From assembly GCA_936450465.1 (NCBI GenBank), contig OW388292.1, forward strand, positions 30,020,368 through 30,084,367: a DNA stretch of 64,000 bases, in the 5' to 3' direction. Below, one piece after another: positions 1 through 8,967 of the stretch. The position numbers and the translations under genes are program-made. The notes below the pieces were generated by a model. The model was not told the DNA's origin, searched no databases, and was given only the letters and a program-made list of their open reading frames with translations. Source of the DNA: Gibbula magus. Its lineage: Eukaryota > Mollusca > Gastropoda > Trochida > Trochidae. Position 1 is the stretch's first letter. Each line of letters begins with the position of its first letter.

Positions 1-617
1 CTTCAGATTAGAAACGTTTATGATTTTAATGCAACCTCGTATACATGTTCAGTTTCAAGTTGTATCTTTATATAGAGTATGATTTGTTTATGCGTTTGAA
101 GGTTTTGCAACGATGTTACCTCATGAACAGATAAAGGATTTATCTAATTGTGACATCCCAGCTCCATTTTATAAATAGCTTAATTTGCTTTGAGGGAAAC
201 TTCGGTATCTTTTTTTAAACATAAAATGTTTCTACGGTCTCACAATATCAACAGTGGGCGAGGTGAGTCAGCCCGAAAGGGATGTTACGCTCAGTTCAGT
301 CTGAGGGACGAACTTCAGGCCTGATCATAGATGGGGAATTACAGAACTAACCAACGGTCACGCAAATAATAGGACAGGCCTACCTCAGTGTCCTAGATGT
401 GGACAACACCTTAAAATTAGGCTTTGGTACAAGTTCAAATATTTTATAATATGCTTAAAAGGTATGATGTAAACATGATGTATATGAACTATGTAAGTCC
501 ATTGATTGCTTTACTGTTTATTTTGAAATTGCCATTCTTACTCAACAATGTATTTACTAAACAATAAGTCTCTCAGTGTTGTAATAGAATGCAAACATGC
601 AAACACAGTAGGTATAG
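1..617. other. Left flank, no gene recognised
   Basis: AT-rich DNA left of the mariner element. I see no ORF with family resemblance, no RNA gene and no clear repeat. A somewhat GC-richer patch around 250-390 has no match elsewhere in the window that I could find. Confidence 0.5.
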
Positions 618-1920
618 TACGAGGGGTGTCCCAAAAGTTTCCGGCCTGAATATGAACTCATGCCTAAAACGCAACCATACTGTGCGTCCATGAAGTTCAT
701 TCATTTGCGTGTAAATGACATGAAAATCATGAGATGCATACTCTTCAATTGCGTATAAAAGCCTGTCCTTCACAGGTACCCTCACTTTGTGTATCGAAAT
801 GGAGAAAAGTGAATGTAGAGCTGTCATCAAATATCTGAGTTTAAAAAAATACACTCCAAAGGAAATTCATGGGGATATACATGTCACAAACATTAGGTGA
901 CTCTGCTCCTTCATATAGCACAATTAAACATTGGTGTGCTGAATTCAAACGGGGTAGAGTAAGCACTGAAGACGAGCCCCGTCCCGGTCGTCCATCTGAT
1001 GTCACCACAGGGGAAAACATTGAGGCTGTTCTTGACACAATATTGCAAGACAGACGTGTGACCATCAGATACATAGCTGCTACTCACCACATCAGTAAAA
1101 CATCAGTTGAAAGAATTATACACGAACATTTAAATATGAATAAGGTATCCGCACGCTGGGTCCCCAGAATGTTATCTGAGGACCAAAAGCGAAAACGTGT
1201 CATTGTGAGTCAGCAACTTCTTGGCGAGTACCGCGCAGACCCAGAATCATTTCTTGCCCATGTGGTTACTCAAAATGAAACCTGGGTTCACCATTTTGAT
1301 CCTGAGACAAAAAGCCAAAGTATGCAATGGAAACACAGCACTGCAGACATCCCTAAAAAGTTCAAAGCTTCTTCCTCCTGTGGTAAGGTCATGGCCTCCG
1401 TTTTCTGGGACTCGCAGGTTGTAATAATGATAGATTACTTAAAGAAAGGTTCTACAATCAATGGCACTTATTACGCAAATGAACTGCGACAATTGCGAGA
1501 GAAAATCAAAGAGAAACGAAGGGGTAAACTTCGCAAAGGTGTGTGGCTGTTGCAGGACAATGCTCCTGTTCACACCGCCCAAGTTGCAGTCAGTGCAGCA
1601 CAGGATTGTGGGTTTAGGAATCTCCCCCACCCTGCCTATTCTCCAGACCTAGCCCCCTCACACTTCTACCTCTTCCCTCGACTGAAAACAGAGCTCCGGG
1701 GGTCATAGGTTTGAGACTGACGATGACGTCATTGCTGCAGTAGAGGAATTGTTAGGGTCTCGTGATAAAAAGTGGTTTTCAGAGGGGTTACAGATGTTAG
1801 AAAAACGCTGGAGCAAATGCATTGAAGTCAAGGGTGATTATGTGGGAAAATAAGCCATAAAGATCTCAATGTTTCGTCGGTTCTGATGGTCAGGCCGGAA
1901 ACTTTTGGGACACTCTCGTA
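618..1920 (+). mobile_element. Mariner-family DNA transposon, inactive
   Basis: The element spans 620-1918 (1,299 bp, usual mariner size) and is flanked by TA at 618-619 and 1919-1920. The terminal inverted repeats are about 30 bp: the left end starts CGAGGGGTGTCCCAAAAG, and the right end read in reverse starts CGAGAGTGTCCCAAAAG, differing by one substitution and one base of length before running on together through TTTCCGGCCTGA. It carries one transposase gene with two frameshifts and two lost catalytic residues, so it cannot move on its own, though the termini could still be recognised in trans. Confidence 0.95.
799..1853 (+). pseudogene. Mariner transposase pseudogene (DD34D family)
   Basis: This encodes a cut-and-paste transposase. 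Translation starts at the ATG at 799 (MEKSECRAVIKYL), the N-terminal helix-turn-helix. The frame shifts near 875-880, where about four extra bases appear, and continues as the long ORF 869-1708. A second shift of one base in a G-run near 1696-1701 truncates that ORF; the true C-terminus (…CIEVKGDYVGK) continues in another frame to the TAA at 1851-1853. In residue numbers of the 279-aa ORF, the catalytic triad should be D136, D230 and D265 with 34 residues between the last two. Here 136 is Asn (AAT at 1274), D230 is kept (QDNAPVH), and 265 is His (CAC at 1661, in YSPDLAPSHFYLF). Two of three metal-binding acidic residues are lost, so it is dead. The family assignment is secure; the two frameshifts are read directly. 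Confidence 0.93.
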
Positions 1921-2091
1921 AGACTGCTGAGAAAAATAAAATAGGAGCAGCTTTAAGAATATATTTGTTACCCAATTTTATTTATGTTATATCTTTCTTG
2001 AAAATATGTAATGTTAATCAATAAGCAATATAATTGAATGTCTTTTCTTTGCTGGCTTCCTCTTGGGACTTCAGTATCTAATTTGTTGATC

Positions 2092-2452
2092 TTAAGAGGC
2101 AGTAGCACGTTTTTTTTAGCTGAAATAAGTTGATGAAATGTATTTGGAAAATAATGTTACCAATAGTAAAACACCCTTCTCTCTTCGGAAAATCAAGTTT
2201 AAAAATGAGTGTACATGGTTCCGAAAAGCTATAGGAATCGTTTTTGTCATTCGAAATAATAAATTGTGTTCACAATAAAATGGCCGCCATGCAATTTTTG
2301 CTTTATACGCAACATCGTTATTGCCACTACGGATATTTGGTTTGTTTAATAAGATGATTTACCCCCTAGAGTTATAAATGACATAAACTATCATTATAAA
2401 TGGGAAATTTGAAAAAATGAACTTTGCAAAAAACGTGCTTCCGCCCCTTTAA
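2092..2452. mobile_element. TTAA-flanked MITE, copy 1 (piggyBac-like)
   Basis: A 361-bp non-coding element with TTAA at both ends (2092-2095 and 2449-2452). The inverted termini are GAGGCAGTAGCACGTTTTTT on the left and, in reverse, AGGGGCGGAAGCACGTTTTT on the right. TTAA duplication is the hallmark of piggyBac, so this is probably a piggyBac-type MITE; no transposase is present. A diverged second copy lies at 3232-3744 and shares internal motifs such as GTTACCAATAG and CATGGTTC. Confidence 0.75.
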
Positions 2453-3231
2453 CAGTACATTTAGCAATTGCTCTCATTTATTGTCGATGCATTGAACACT
2501 TTGTATAAGCATGATTTAAGGTTTACTTAGAGGACGCAATCAGTCAACAACAGCAAAAAGGCAAGAACAAAGATATGTCCATTCATATAAAAATTATCAT
2601 TGCAAATGATTACTAGAGTTACATGAATATAAATACATTTACACCAAAACATTTGGAATACTATCTTTCCCATAGGACTTTCCTGTCCTCTTTTTACCTG
2701 AAGTTGTGTACGGTAACCATAAGTATATCATATTCATCAGAACCGGCAAAGCTCCAATTACTAATTAAATTCATTTATCTCAATTACGAAGTTAAAGTTT
2801 GCTTTGTGCGGTAATTAAGTTCACATAACGCAAGCAATTACATCAATCAAATATCTGTACGGATATTACTCAGTCATGCATTAAGGAGAGGTGGGGCAAG
2901 AAATAGAACACACTTACGGTGGCAACATTTTGCGACAACACTGTATGGTTGTGATTAAGTCTCAAAATATGTGTATTATATTTTTTATGGGTAGAGGCAT
3001 ATCCGTACACTACTGGAAAGCGCTTACATTTAATGTAATGCCTTCTTAACGGCCATTTTATGACATACCGCATGATGTTACCGTCACCTAAATAAATATG
3101 TTACTCAAATTGTGTTATTCAAATTACATGTTCATACATGTACACATCTCAAGTTAGTGATGAATTTTAATTACCTTGTATGTTGAACTGTTTATTAAAT
3201 AATAATTTCATGATATATCGTCAACTTACAT
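2453..3231. other. Spacer between two MITE copies, no gene seen
   Basis: AT-rich DNA with only short random ORFs. I recognise nothing. Confidence 0.45.
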
Positions 3232-3744
3232 TTAAAGGCGCTGTAGCACGAGGTTTTCAAAGAAATAAAGTGCTAAATAAAAGGTAGATAAGTGTTACCA
3301 ATAGCTAAATAACACCCCTGAATCACTGAAGAATTTCTAAAACGAATGTTCATGGTTCTGTTAAGCCATGTGAGTCAATTTCTCATCATGCGTCATGGTG
3401 TTCACATTAAACTGGCCACTCGAACGTAGTTGATCGAAGTGATATGACTGATGTAGCGATACCTTAATATTCAGAGTAGAGTTTTTTAAATATGGTACAA
3501 TGATGCAGTGGCCAAACATCTAATTGACGCTTGAAACTTCTTCACATCATTTTCTTTAAATACGGATAACTGTTCTCTATGGATATGGCTTATTGGGTGT
3601 TGTAATTAGTTGGTTTATCCTCTAACGTAACAATATACTTTACTAATGAAATACTAATTAATAAAATACTACTCAAACTAATTTTGATAATAAAAGGCAA
3701 ATTTGAAAAATAATATTATACAATAAACGTGCTTCAGTCCTATA
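3232..3744. mobile_element. TTAA-flanked MITE, copy 2 (diverged)
   Basis: It begins TTAA then AGGCGCTGTAGCACG, matching the terminus of copy 1, and ends with CGTGCTTCAGTCCT, a degraded version of copy 1's right end whose TTAA has become TATA. Internal landmarks are in the same order as copy 1 (GTTACCAATAG, CATGGTTC, GTTCACA, AAATTTGAAAAA). It is about 150 bp longer than copy 1, so one copy has gained or lost DNA. It is the older insertion, judging by end decay. Confidence 0.65.
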
Positions 3745-5348
3745 CACTGATCAAAACTGCCATGACCGTAAGGTTTTTATGTTAAAGTAGGTAAATTACA
3801 TAATGGCCTTAAAGTAATGAAAAACGTTCGCTGATCCCTTTTAATTTTCTTAAATGCGTGTGTTCACGCGATTGCGCACATCATATTACAGGTTCCGCAA
3901 TTTCTAAATTATGTGAGTAAGTGAAAATTTAAATTTGAATTTGCGAAGAACAATGAAACGTATGCCATTTTTCTTTATGTAATGGTGTTGATTTTAAAAA
4001 TATAACTTGGTAAATATCCCCGTATGTGATAAAAAAATATATCTTAAAGGATTCCGAGTTCATTCACTGAAAACACATGCTGCATCTTTAGAGAGGAAAT
4101 TGGTAAAAAATTTGCCGACGGCAGTATTATCATTATTTGTGCCGATAACTAGCTATTTAAATCATTTGTTGATACATACATTTTTAAAAACATTTTTGGA
4201 TAAAAGACAAAATAAACTTGCTATTTTGAAAAAAATAAACGAATTCTAAAATTAATGATTAAATTAATTCCATCTCTCCTTTATGAAAAACAACATTTTA
4301 AAAAGTGCACTGGGATTGAAATCCCTATTATCATTTTTAACAATTGGCATGACACTCACATGATAGATAAGGTAATCAGTTGTACCTGATCCATTACAAA
4401 AAAGATACTGTAAGATACTCGAAACAAATTTATCTAATAGGCTACTAGTCTGAAACTCAGACTCTGAATAAGTATTCATTTGTAAAATATCACCATGATA
4501 TTACCCGTATGGGAAGACGGACACAGGGTAGTATTTTTTCTGTAAGTCACATGGGAGTTACACCTTTTTCTGACTTTTGATTGGCTAATGCAGACAAAAT
4601 ATTAGCGTTTTCTTACATGTGCAGACTCGTCAAATGTCAGAGGAAGGAGTTAAATTGTCTGAAAATTAAAGAAACAAGCGATTACTGATTGACTATATAA
4701 CCAGGGAAAGCTTCATTCGAATGCAGTGACGTCATAGGCGCGAGCGGTTATGACGTCCAAGTGTCGATTGTAAAGTCAGGGGGGTTTCGGTTTGAGCCGA
4801 CTTGCTTTTCAACTGCGCAGACCTTTTGATATGAATATTGCGGTAAATTAGACCGTATAATCATGAATTGATAGTAATAGGCAGAAACACAAAACGTTCA
4901 ACTAAAACGAAATCTATCTTTTAATGTGAAAGCCATTTTCGCAGGGCACATTTTAATCGCGCGTAGTAAACAAGGATAGGTACGTAAGAAATGAATCCAC
5001 GTCACAAGCGTATAGATATGGAGATTCGTCTTCTCGGGTCCTTACAGGACTCGAGAATTACGCAATTGATGTAACTCGGGAAAGATAATCTGTCATTCCC
5101 CGTCACTCGTTAGTTATTTTCTAATTATCATATATTGAAAAGGAGCCTACATATGAGAACTGTTTTTTTTTAATGAAAATCATATATCATAAGCCAATAA
5201 TATATTTCAGGGTCTATGTGATAGACTACTAAATACATCACATTTAACTTTAGTGTGATGCAGGGGTAAAACTTTCACAACTATTTAGAAATACTTATTT
5301 TAGAGGAATTGTAGAAGCTGATATGGTAAAGGAGAATAAGGTCGATGG
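3745..5348. other. Gene-free stretch left of the LTR element
   Basis: There is no recognisable gene. Small items only: a TGACGTCA palindrome near 4727 and an 11-bp imperfect stem (one mismatch) at 5031-5057 centred on CTTACA. The short ORFs here look like chance. Confidence 0.45.
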
Positions 5349-5759
5349 ATAGTATCGCCTATATAAAATAATGCATTTTTACTTGAAATTATAACAAATG
5401 CATATCAATATAAAATGTTCATGAATTGTGAACAGTGCAATAATCTTGTAAACGATAAATGAAAAATGATGCCATTATGTGAAATATTTATTAATATATA
5501 TTGTGTGTGATTCAATGTTTTATAATAATATATGAATGTTAGTTTTCACTAGTCAGAAAAAAGCTCTCCTCCCATGAAATGTACATTCTCTACATACCTC
5601 TACGATGACTCCAAAGTTACCTACGTGAAACAGTAGGGTAGGGGATAAGCATATAAGAGTATCAGTCGGAAGACAAGAGAGCCAGAAATATACTCTCGGC
5701 GTCATCAGACAGGTAAACCAATGAAATAGTCTAGAATGCAAATTCCGAGTATAGTAGAC

Positions 5760-5767
5760 TATATAAA
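5760..5767 (+). promoter_or_regulatory. LTR TATA box
   Basis: TATATAAA lies about 190 bp before the LTR end, the expected place for the element's own promoter. Transcription would start near 5790. The identical box in the 3' LTR is at 15331-15338. Confidence 0.7.
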
Positions 5768-5936
5768 CGGAAACCACGGATTCTCGGGAGGGTTGCGGCT
5801 TCGGGATTGTGTTTGCCGGAGATCCCCGTACCTCTGTACTGAAATGATCACGTATAAACCATGGATGTGAGAGACCCTCTGTGTTCTGTCTTCTTTGAAT
5901 AACTCAATCGCCAGAGCTACATCCCCAGCTAAAGGC

Positions 5937-5942
5937 AATAAA
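5937..5942 (+). terminator. LTR polyadenylation signal
   Basis: AATAAA 14 bases before the LTR end. The functional copy is its twin at 15508-15513 in the 3' LTR. Confidence 0.6.
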
Positions 5943-5956
5943 AGCTAAAGGCGATA

Positions 5957-5974
5957 TGGTGTTCGAGATGCGGG
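5957..5974 (+). promoter_or_regulatory. Primer-binding site (tRNA-primed minus strand)
   Basis: Directly after the LTR the sequence is TGGTGTTCGAGATGCGGG. TGG complements the CCA end of a tRNA and sits at zero spacing, as in gypsy elements. I could not assign the primer tRNA. Confidence 0.7.
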
Positions 5975-6068
5975 ATTCCACAAGATTCCTCAAATTGGAT
6001 ATGGATTCTCATTCAGGAACAGGAAATTGTGAGTACCGTTATTAGAAATATGGGGTACACGATTCTAG

Positions 6069-7103
6069 ATGGCGCTCACATCAACACCCTTAAATGTGCC
6101 AGCAGACATTTTAACACCTGAGGCCTCTAGCAACGAATTTCAGGAAATAGAAGATGAAAATGTTTTAAGAGAGTTTGAGTTAGAAGAAAATGATTTAAGA
6201 ACGATAAGTGCAATCTTTGATTCGAATTTAGAAGATGACCCTAGATATGATGAGCATTTAATACATAGATGGAGAACTTTCAGAATGCCTGATTTTGGTA
6301 TGAATTTTGACGTTTTTAATGATAAGGACAATTAAGATGCTAGAGTTTGGGTACTACGTTTTAATGGTTATGCAAATCTTAAACTATGGACCGAGTAGGA
6401 GAAAATCTCTACTTTTCCTCTCTTTCTTAGAGGAGGAGCAGCTGAGTGGTTCTACCACAATGATTTGAGTAGAGCCGCTCGCTTTAGCCAAATAGAAGAA
6501 GCATTCTAATCGAGATATAGCCATGACAAGAATAGATTTACCTTGCTAGAAAAATTAAATCAGAGAAAATTAGCTGATGGCGAGGATGTCGAAAGGTACA
6601 TTTCTGACATTCTCAGCTACGCAGCTAGCCTCAAATTCTCCGATGGAGACACCAGAGACGCGCTCATCAGAGGTCTCTGTGAATCCGTTAAGATATCGGT
6701 GCTTTTTAAAGAGCCAGATACCTTACGGGACACTCTGAAATACATACGCCTCGCCAGCGAACTGAGACCACGCAGGTCAGAAGATATGGCCAGTGCTATA
6801 ACTCGTCTCACAGATAGAGTTGCTGACATGCAAGCCTCACTAGCCAGGTCAGTGAGTGCTATGCAGGTGCCGAGAAGCCCTGCATTCAGCCAAAATAGCG
6901 GAGCACCTCCGTCCAATGCCCAAAGACCCGCTCGGTCAAGGGAGCAGTTTAGACAGTGCTACAAGTGCGGGTATCAATATGATCCCATGCACAAATGTCC
7001 TGCAAAGAACGCAAGGTGCAATAATTGCGGGCGGATAGGTCATTTTCAACGTGTTTGTCGAAACCAGGGACAGTCAAATTACAATACCAATTACCGTAAA
7101 TGA
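6069..7103 (+). pseudogene. gag: gag, interrupted by three in-frame stops
   Basis: This is the structural capsid/nucleocapsid polyprotein. It starts at the ATG at 6069, 112 bases after the LTR. One frame runs through to 7103 but is broken by TAA at 6333, TAG at 6396 and TAA at 6507. The translation around the stops keeps the Gag capsid pattern (W…F, GAAEWF, F…RY), so these are stops inside a real gene and not a wrong frame. The C-terminus holds two zinc knuckles: a longer variant CYKCGYQYDPMHKC (about 6958-6999), then a canonical CNNCGRIGHFQRVC (CX2CX4HX4C, about 7018-7059). It ends at TGA 7101-7103, with protease following in the same frame. The three stops are all one C-to-T change from Gln codons. 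The family is certain; the reason for the stops is not. Confidence 0.9.
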
Positions 7104-8333
7104 CATGTTTGCCCCACCCAGAAATCAAAATTGTCAAAGAGATCTATCAAATTTTCCAAAACAGGTAACAGTGTTAAGCATAGTAAAAATTCTAAAATTT
7201 CGCAGATGGAACACAAGGCTAAGGAGTTTGATCAAAACCTTATTTTAATAACCGTTGGAAACAATGCCTTTGACGCGGTTCTCGACACAGGAGCTTCGGT
7301 TTCTGTCATATCTCAAAATTTATTTGAAAAATGGAAGGATAGTAAGCATGTATTCCTTGAACAGTCTGGCATTACAGCAATAACAAGTGTGGATGGGAAT
7401 AGACTTACCGTGCTTGGAAAAATAACCTTACCCTTTAAGGTAAACAATCTCCAAATGGCTCACACATTCTTTGTTATTTCAAAATTGTCAAATGACATTT
7501 ACTTGGGACTGGATTGGCTTAAAGAGCAGAAAGCACATATTGATTTTGAAACTAACACGTTGTCAGTCCAGAATGGTTTGATTGAAATTCCTATAAAAGG
7601 TACTGATAAGGAAGTTTATGTCAGAGTTGTTAATAAATAAAAGATAACAATACCTGCCAGATCGGAAGCATATGTTTCAATAAAAATTTCACAGAAATAT
7701 AATGATACTCAAGGCATTTGCGAACCAACTACACTTCTGTCAAAGAAATACAAAATTTGTGGTGCAAAATGTATTATACAGGTAAATCAGGGAGAGTCAG
7801 TCTACAGAGTTTTAAATCCAACAAATTCACAGGTAAACATCAAAAGAAATGTTCCAATTGCTTCTTATAGCGTGATAAATCAAAATCAGGTTTTAGGGCA
7901 ATTAACAGAAACAAATGAAGCTAAAACAACTGACAAAAGCAAACCACACAGCCAGGATTATGTAAGAATTGCTAAGGAAATGGGTTTTGATTTAAAGGAT
8001 TCTGATTTAACAAATGAGCCAAAACAAACATTATTACAATTTCTCGGAATTCACAGAACAAATTTCGCTATGGATATGTCAGAATTAGGACTTTGCAAAT
8101 CGAAAACACATACAATTGAGGTAGGAGACACTAAACCTATAACTCAAAGATTCTATAGAACTAACCCAACTAAAGATTTCGAGATGAAAAAGCAGCTAGA
8201 TGAAATGTTGAAACATGGTATCATTTCGGAATCTCAAACTCCGTGGCTATCACCAGTTGTCTTAGTACAACAACCAAATAAGTCGCGTCTGGTCTGCGAT
8301 ATGAGACAGATAAATAAAGTGTCAAAAAGTTAG
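7104..8333 (+). pseudogene. pol: pol, first part: protease and N-terminal reverse transcriptase
   Basis: This is in the same frame as gag, separated from it only by the TGA at 7101. An aspartic protease carries the catalytic motif DTGAS at 7284-7298 and the typical YLGLDWLK further on. A TAA at 7638-7640 interrupts the frame, which then continues open through a linker into the reverse transcriptase fingers (TPWLSPVVLV, RLVCDMRQINK). It ends at TAG 8331-8333, where the RT homology jumps to the frame one base on: a small indel, since no slippery heptamer is evident. Maturation of Gag-Pol and the first part of reverse transcription would depend on this stretch. Confidence 0.9.
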
Positions 8334-8967
8334 TTATCCACTACCTCGCATGACAGATGTGATAGATTCCTTGGCTTCATCAAAATCTACCATTTTTTCT
8401 ACCATTGATTTATATGCAGGATATCACCAGATAGCCATGGACCCACAAAGTAAGAAATACACGGGCATAACAACAAAATTTGGTAATTTTGAATTCAACC
8501 GCATGTGCTTTGGTTTGAAAAACGCCCCTCATACTTTCCAAGCTGCTATGACAGATATACTCAGAGATTTGAATTGGCGGTCAGTACTCATCTACATAGA
8601 TGACATACTAATTCACAGTCCAGATTTTGAAACACACATGACGCATCTTTCTCAAGTATTTGACTGTCTAAGCAAAGCAAATTTAAAAGCAAAACCTTCA
8701 AAATGCCATTTTGCTAAAACCAAGATTAAATACTTAGGTTTTATCTTCTCAAAAGACGGAGTGGAAGTAGATCAAGCAAAAACGGAAGTAGTGACAAATT
8801 TTCCAACCCCTAAAAACCAGAAGGAATTAAAATGTTTCACAGGACTAGGTACATACTACCGCCGGTACATCAAGGACTACGCAAAGCTAGCTTTACCCCT
8901 ACATGAACTTCTGAAAAAGGATGTTAAATTTGTCTGGACGGAGAAACAGGATAAGGCCTTCATCTAA
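8332..8967 (+). pseudogene. pol: pol, second part: reverse transcriptase palm
   Basis: This is the RT core, in the frame one base later than the preceding part; the first Met is at 8350. Motifs in order are FSTIDLYAGYHQI (motif A, with its catalytic Asp), FGLKNAPHTFQ (motif B) and YIDD at 8593-8604 (motif C, two catalytic Asp), then the KCHF and YLGFIFSKDGV signatures of Ty3/gypsy RT and the connection domain. A TAA at 8965-8967 breaks the frame just before RNase H. All visible active-site residues are kept, so decay is limited to the frame breaks. Confidence 0.92.

Larger units (their letters stand above)
5353..5956 (+). repeat. 5' LTR
   Basis: 604 bp, TATCGCC…GGCGATA. It holds a TATA box (TATATAAA, 5760-5767) and an AATAAA signal (5937-5942) close to its end, so U3 is about 430 bp and R/U5 is short. 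It differs from the 3' LTR at two positions: G instead of C in GGGATAAGCATAT near 5649, and A instead of G in AAACGGAAACC near 5771. Confidence 0.97.

Noticed and set aside
5553..5777. Antisense 74-aa ORF, also found at 15124-15348
   Set aside because: It is duplicated only because it lies in the LTRs; no domain, and it crosses the promoter.
6333..8967. Alternative genetic code with TAA/TAG as glutamine
   Set aside because: The 780-codon RNase H-integrase frame contains no internal TAA/TAG and uses CAA/CAG freely; the mariner and Tc1 genes end at normal stops.
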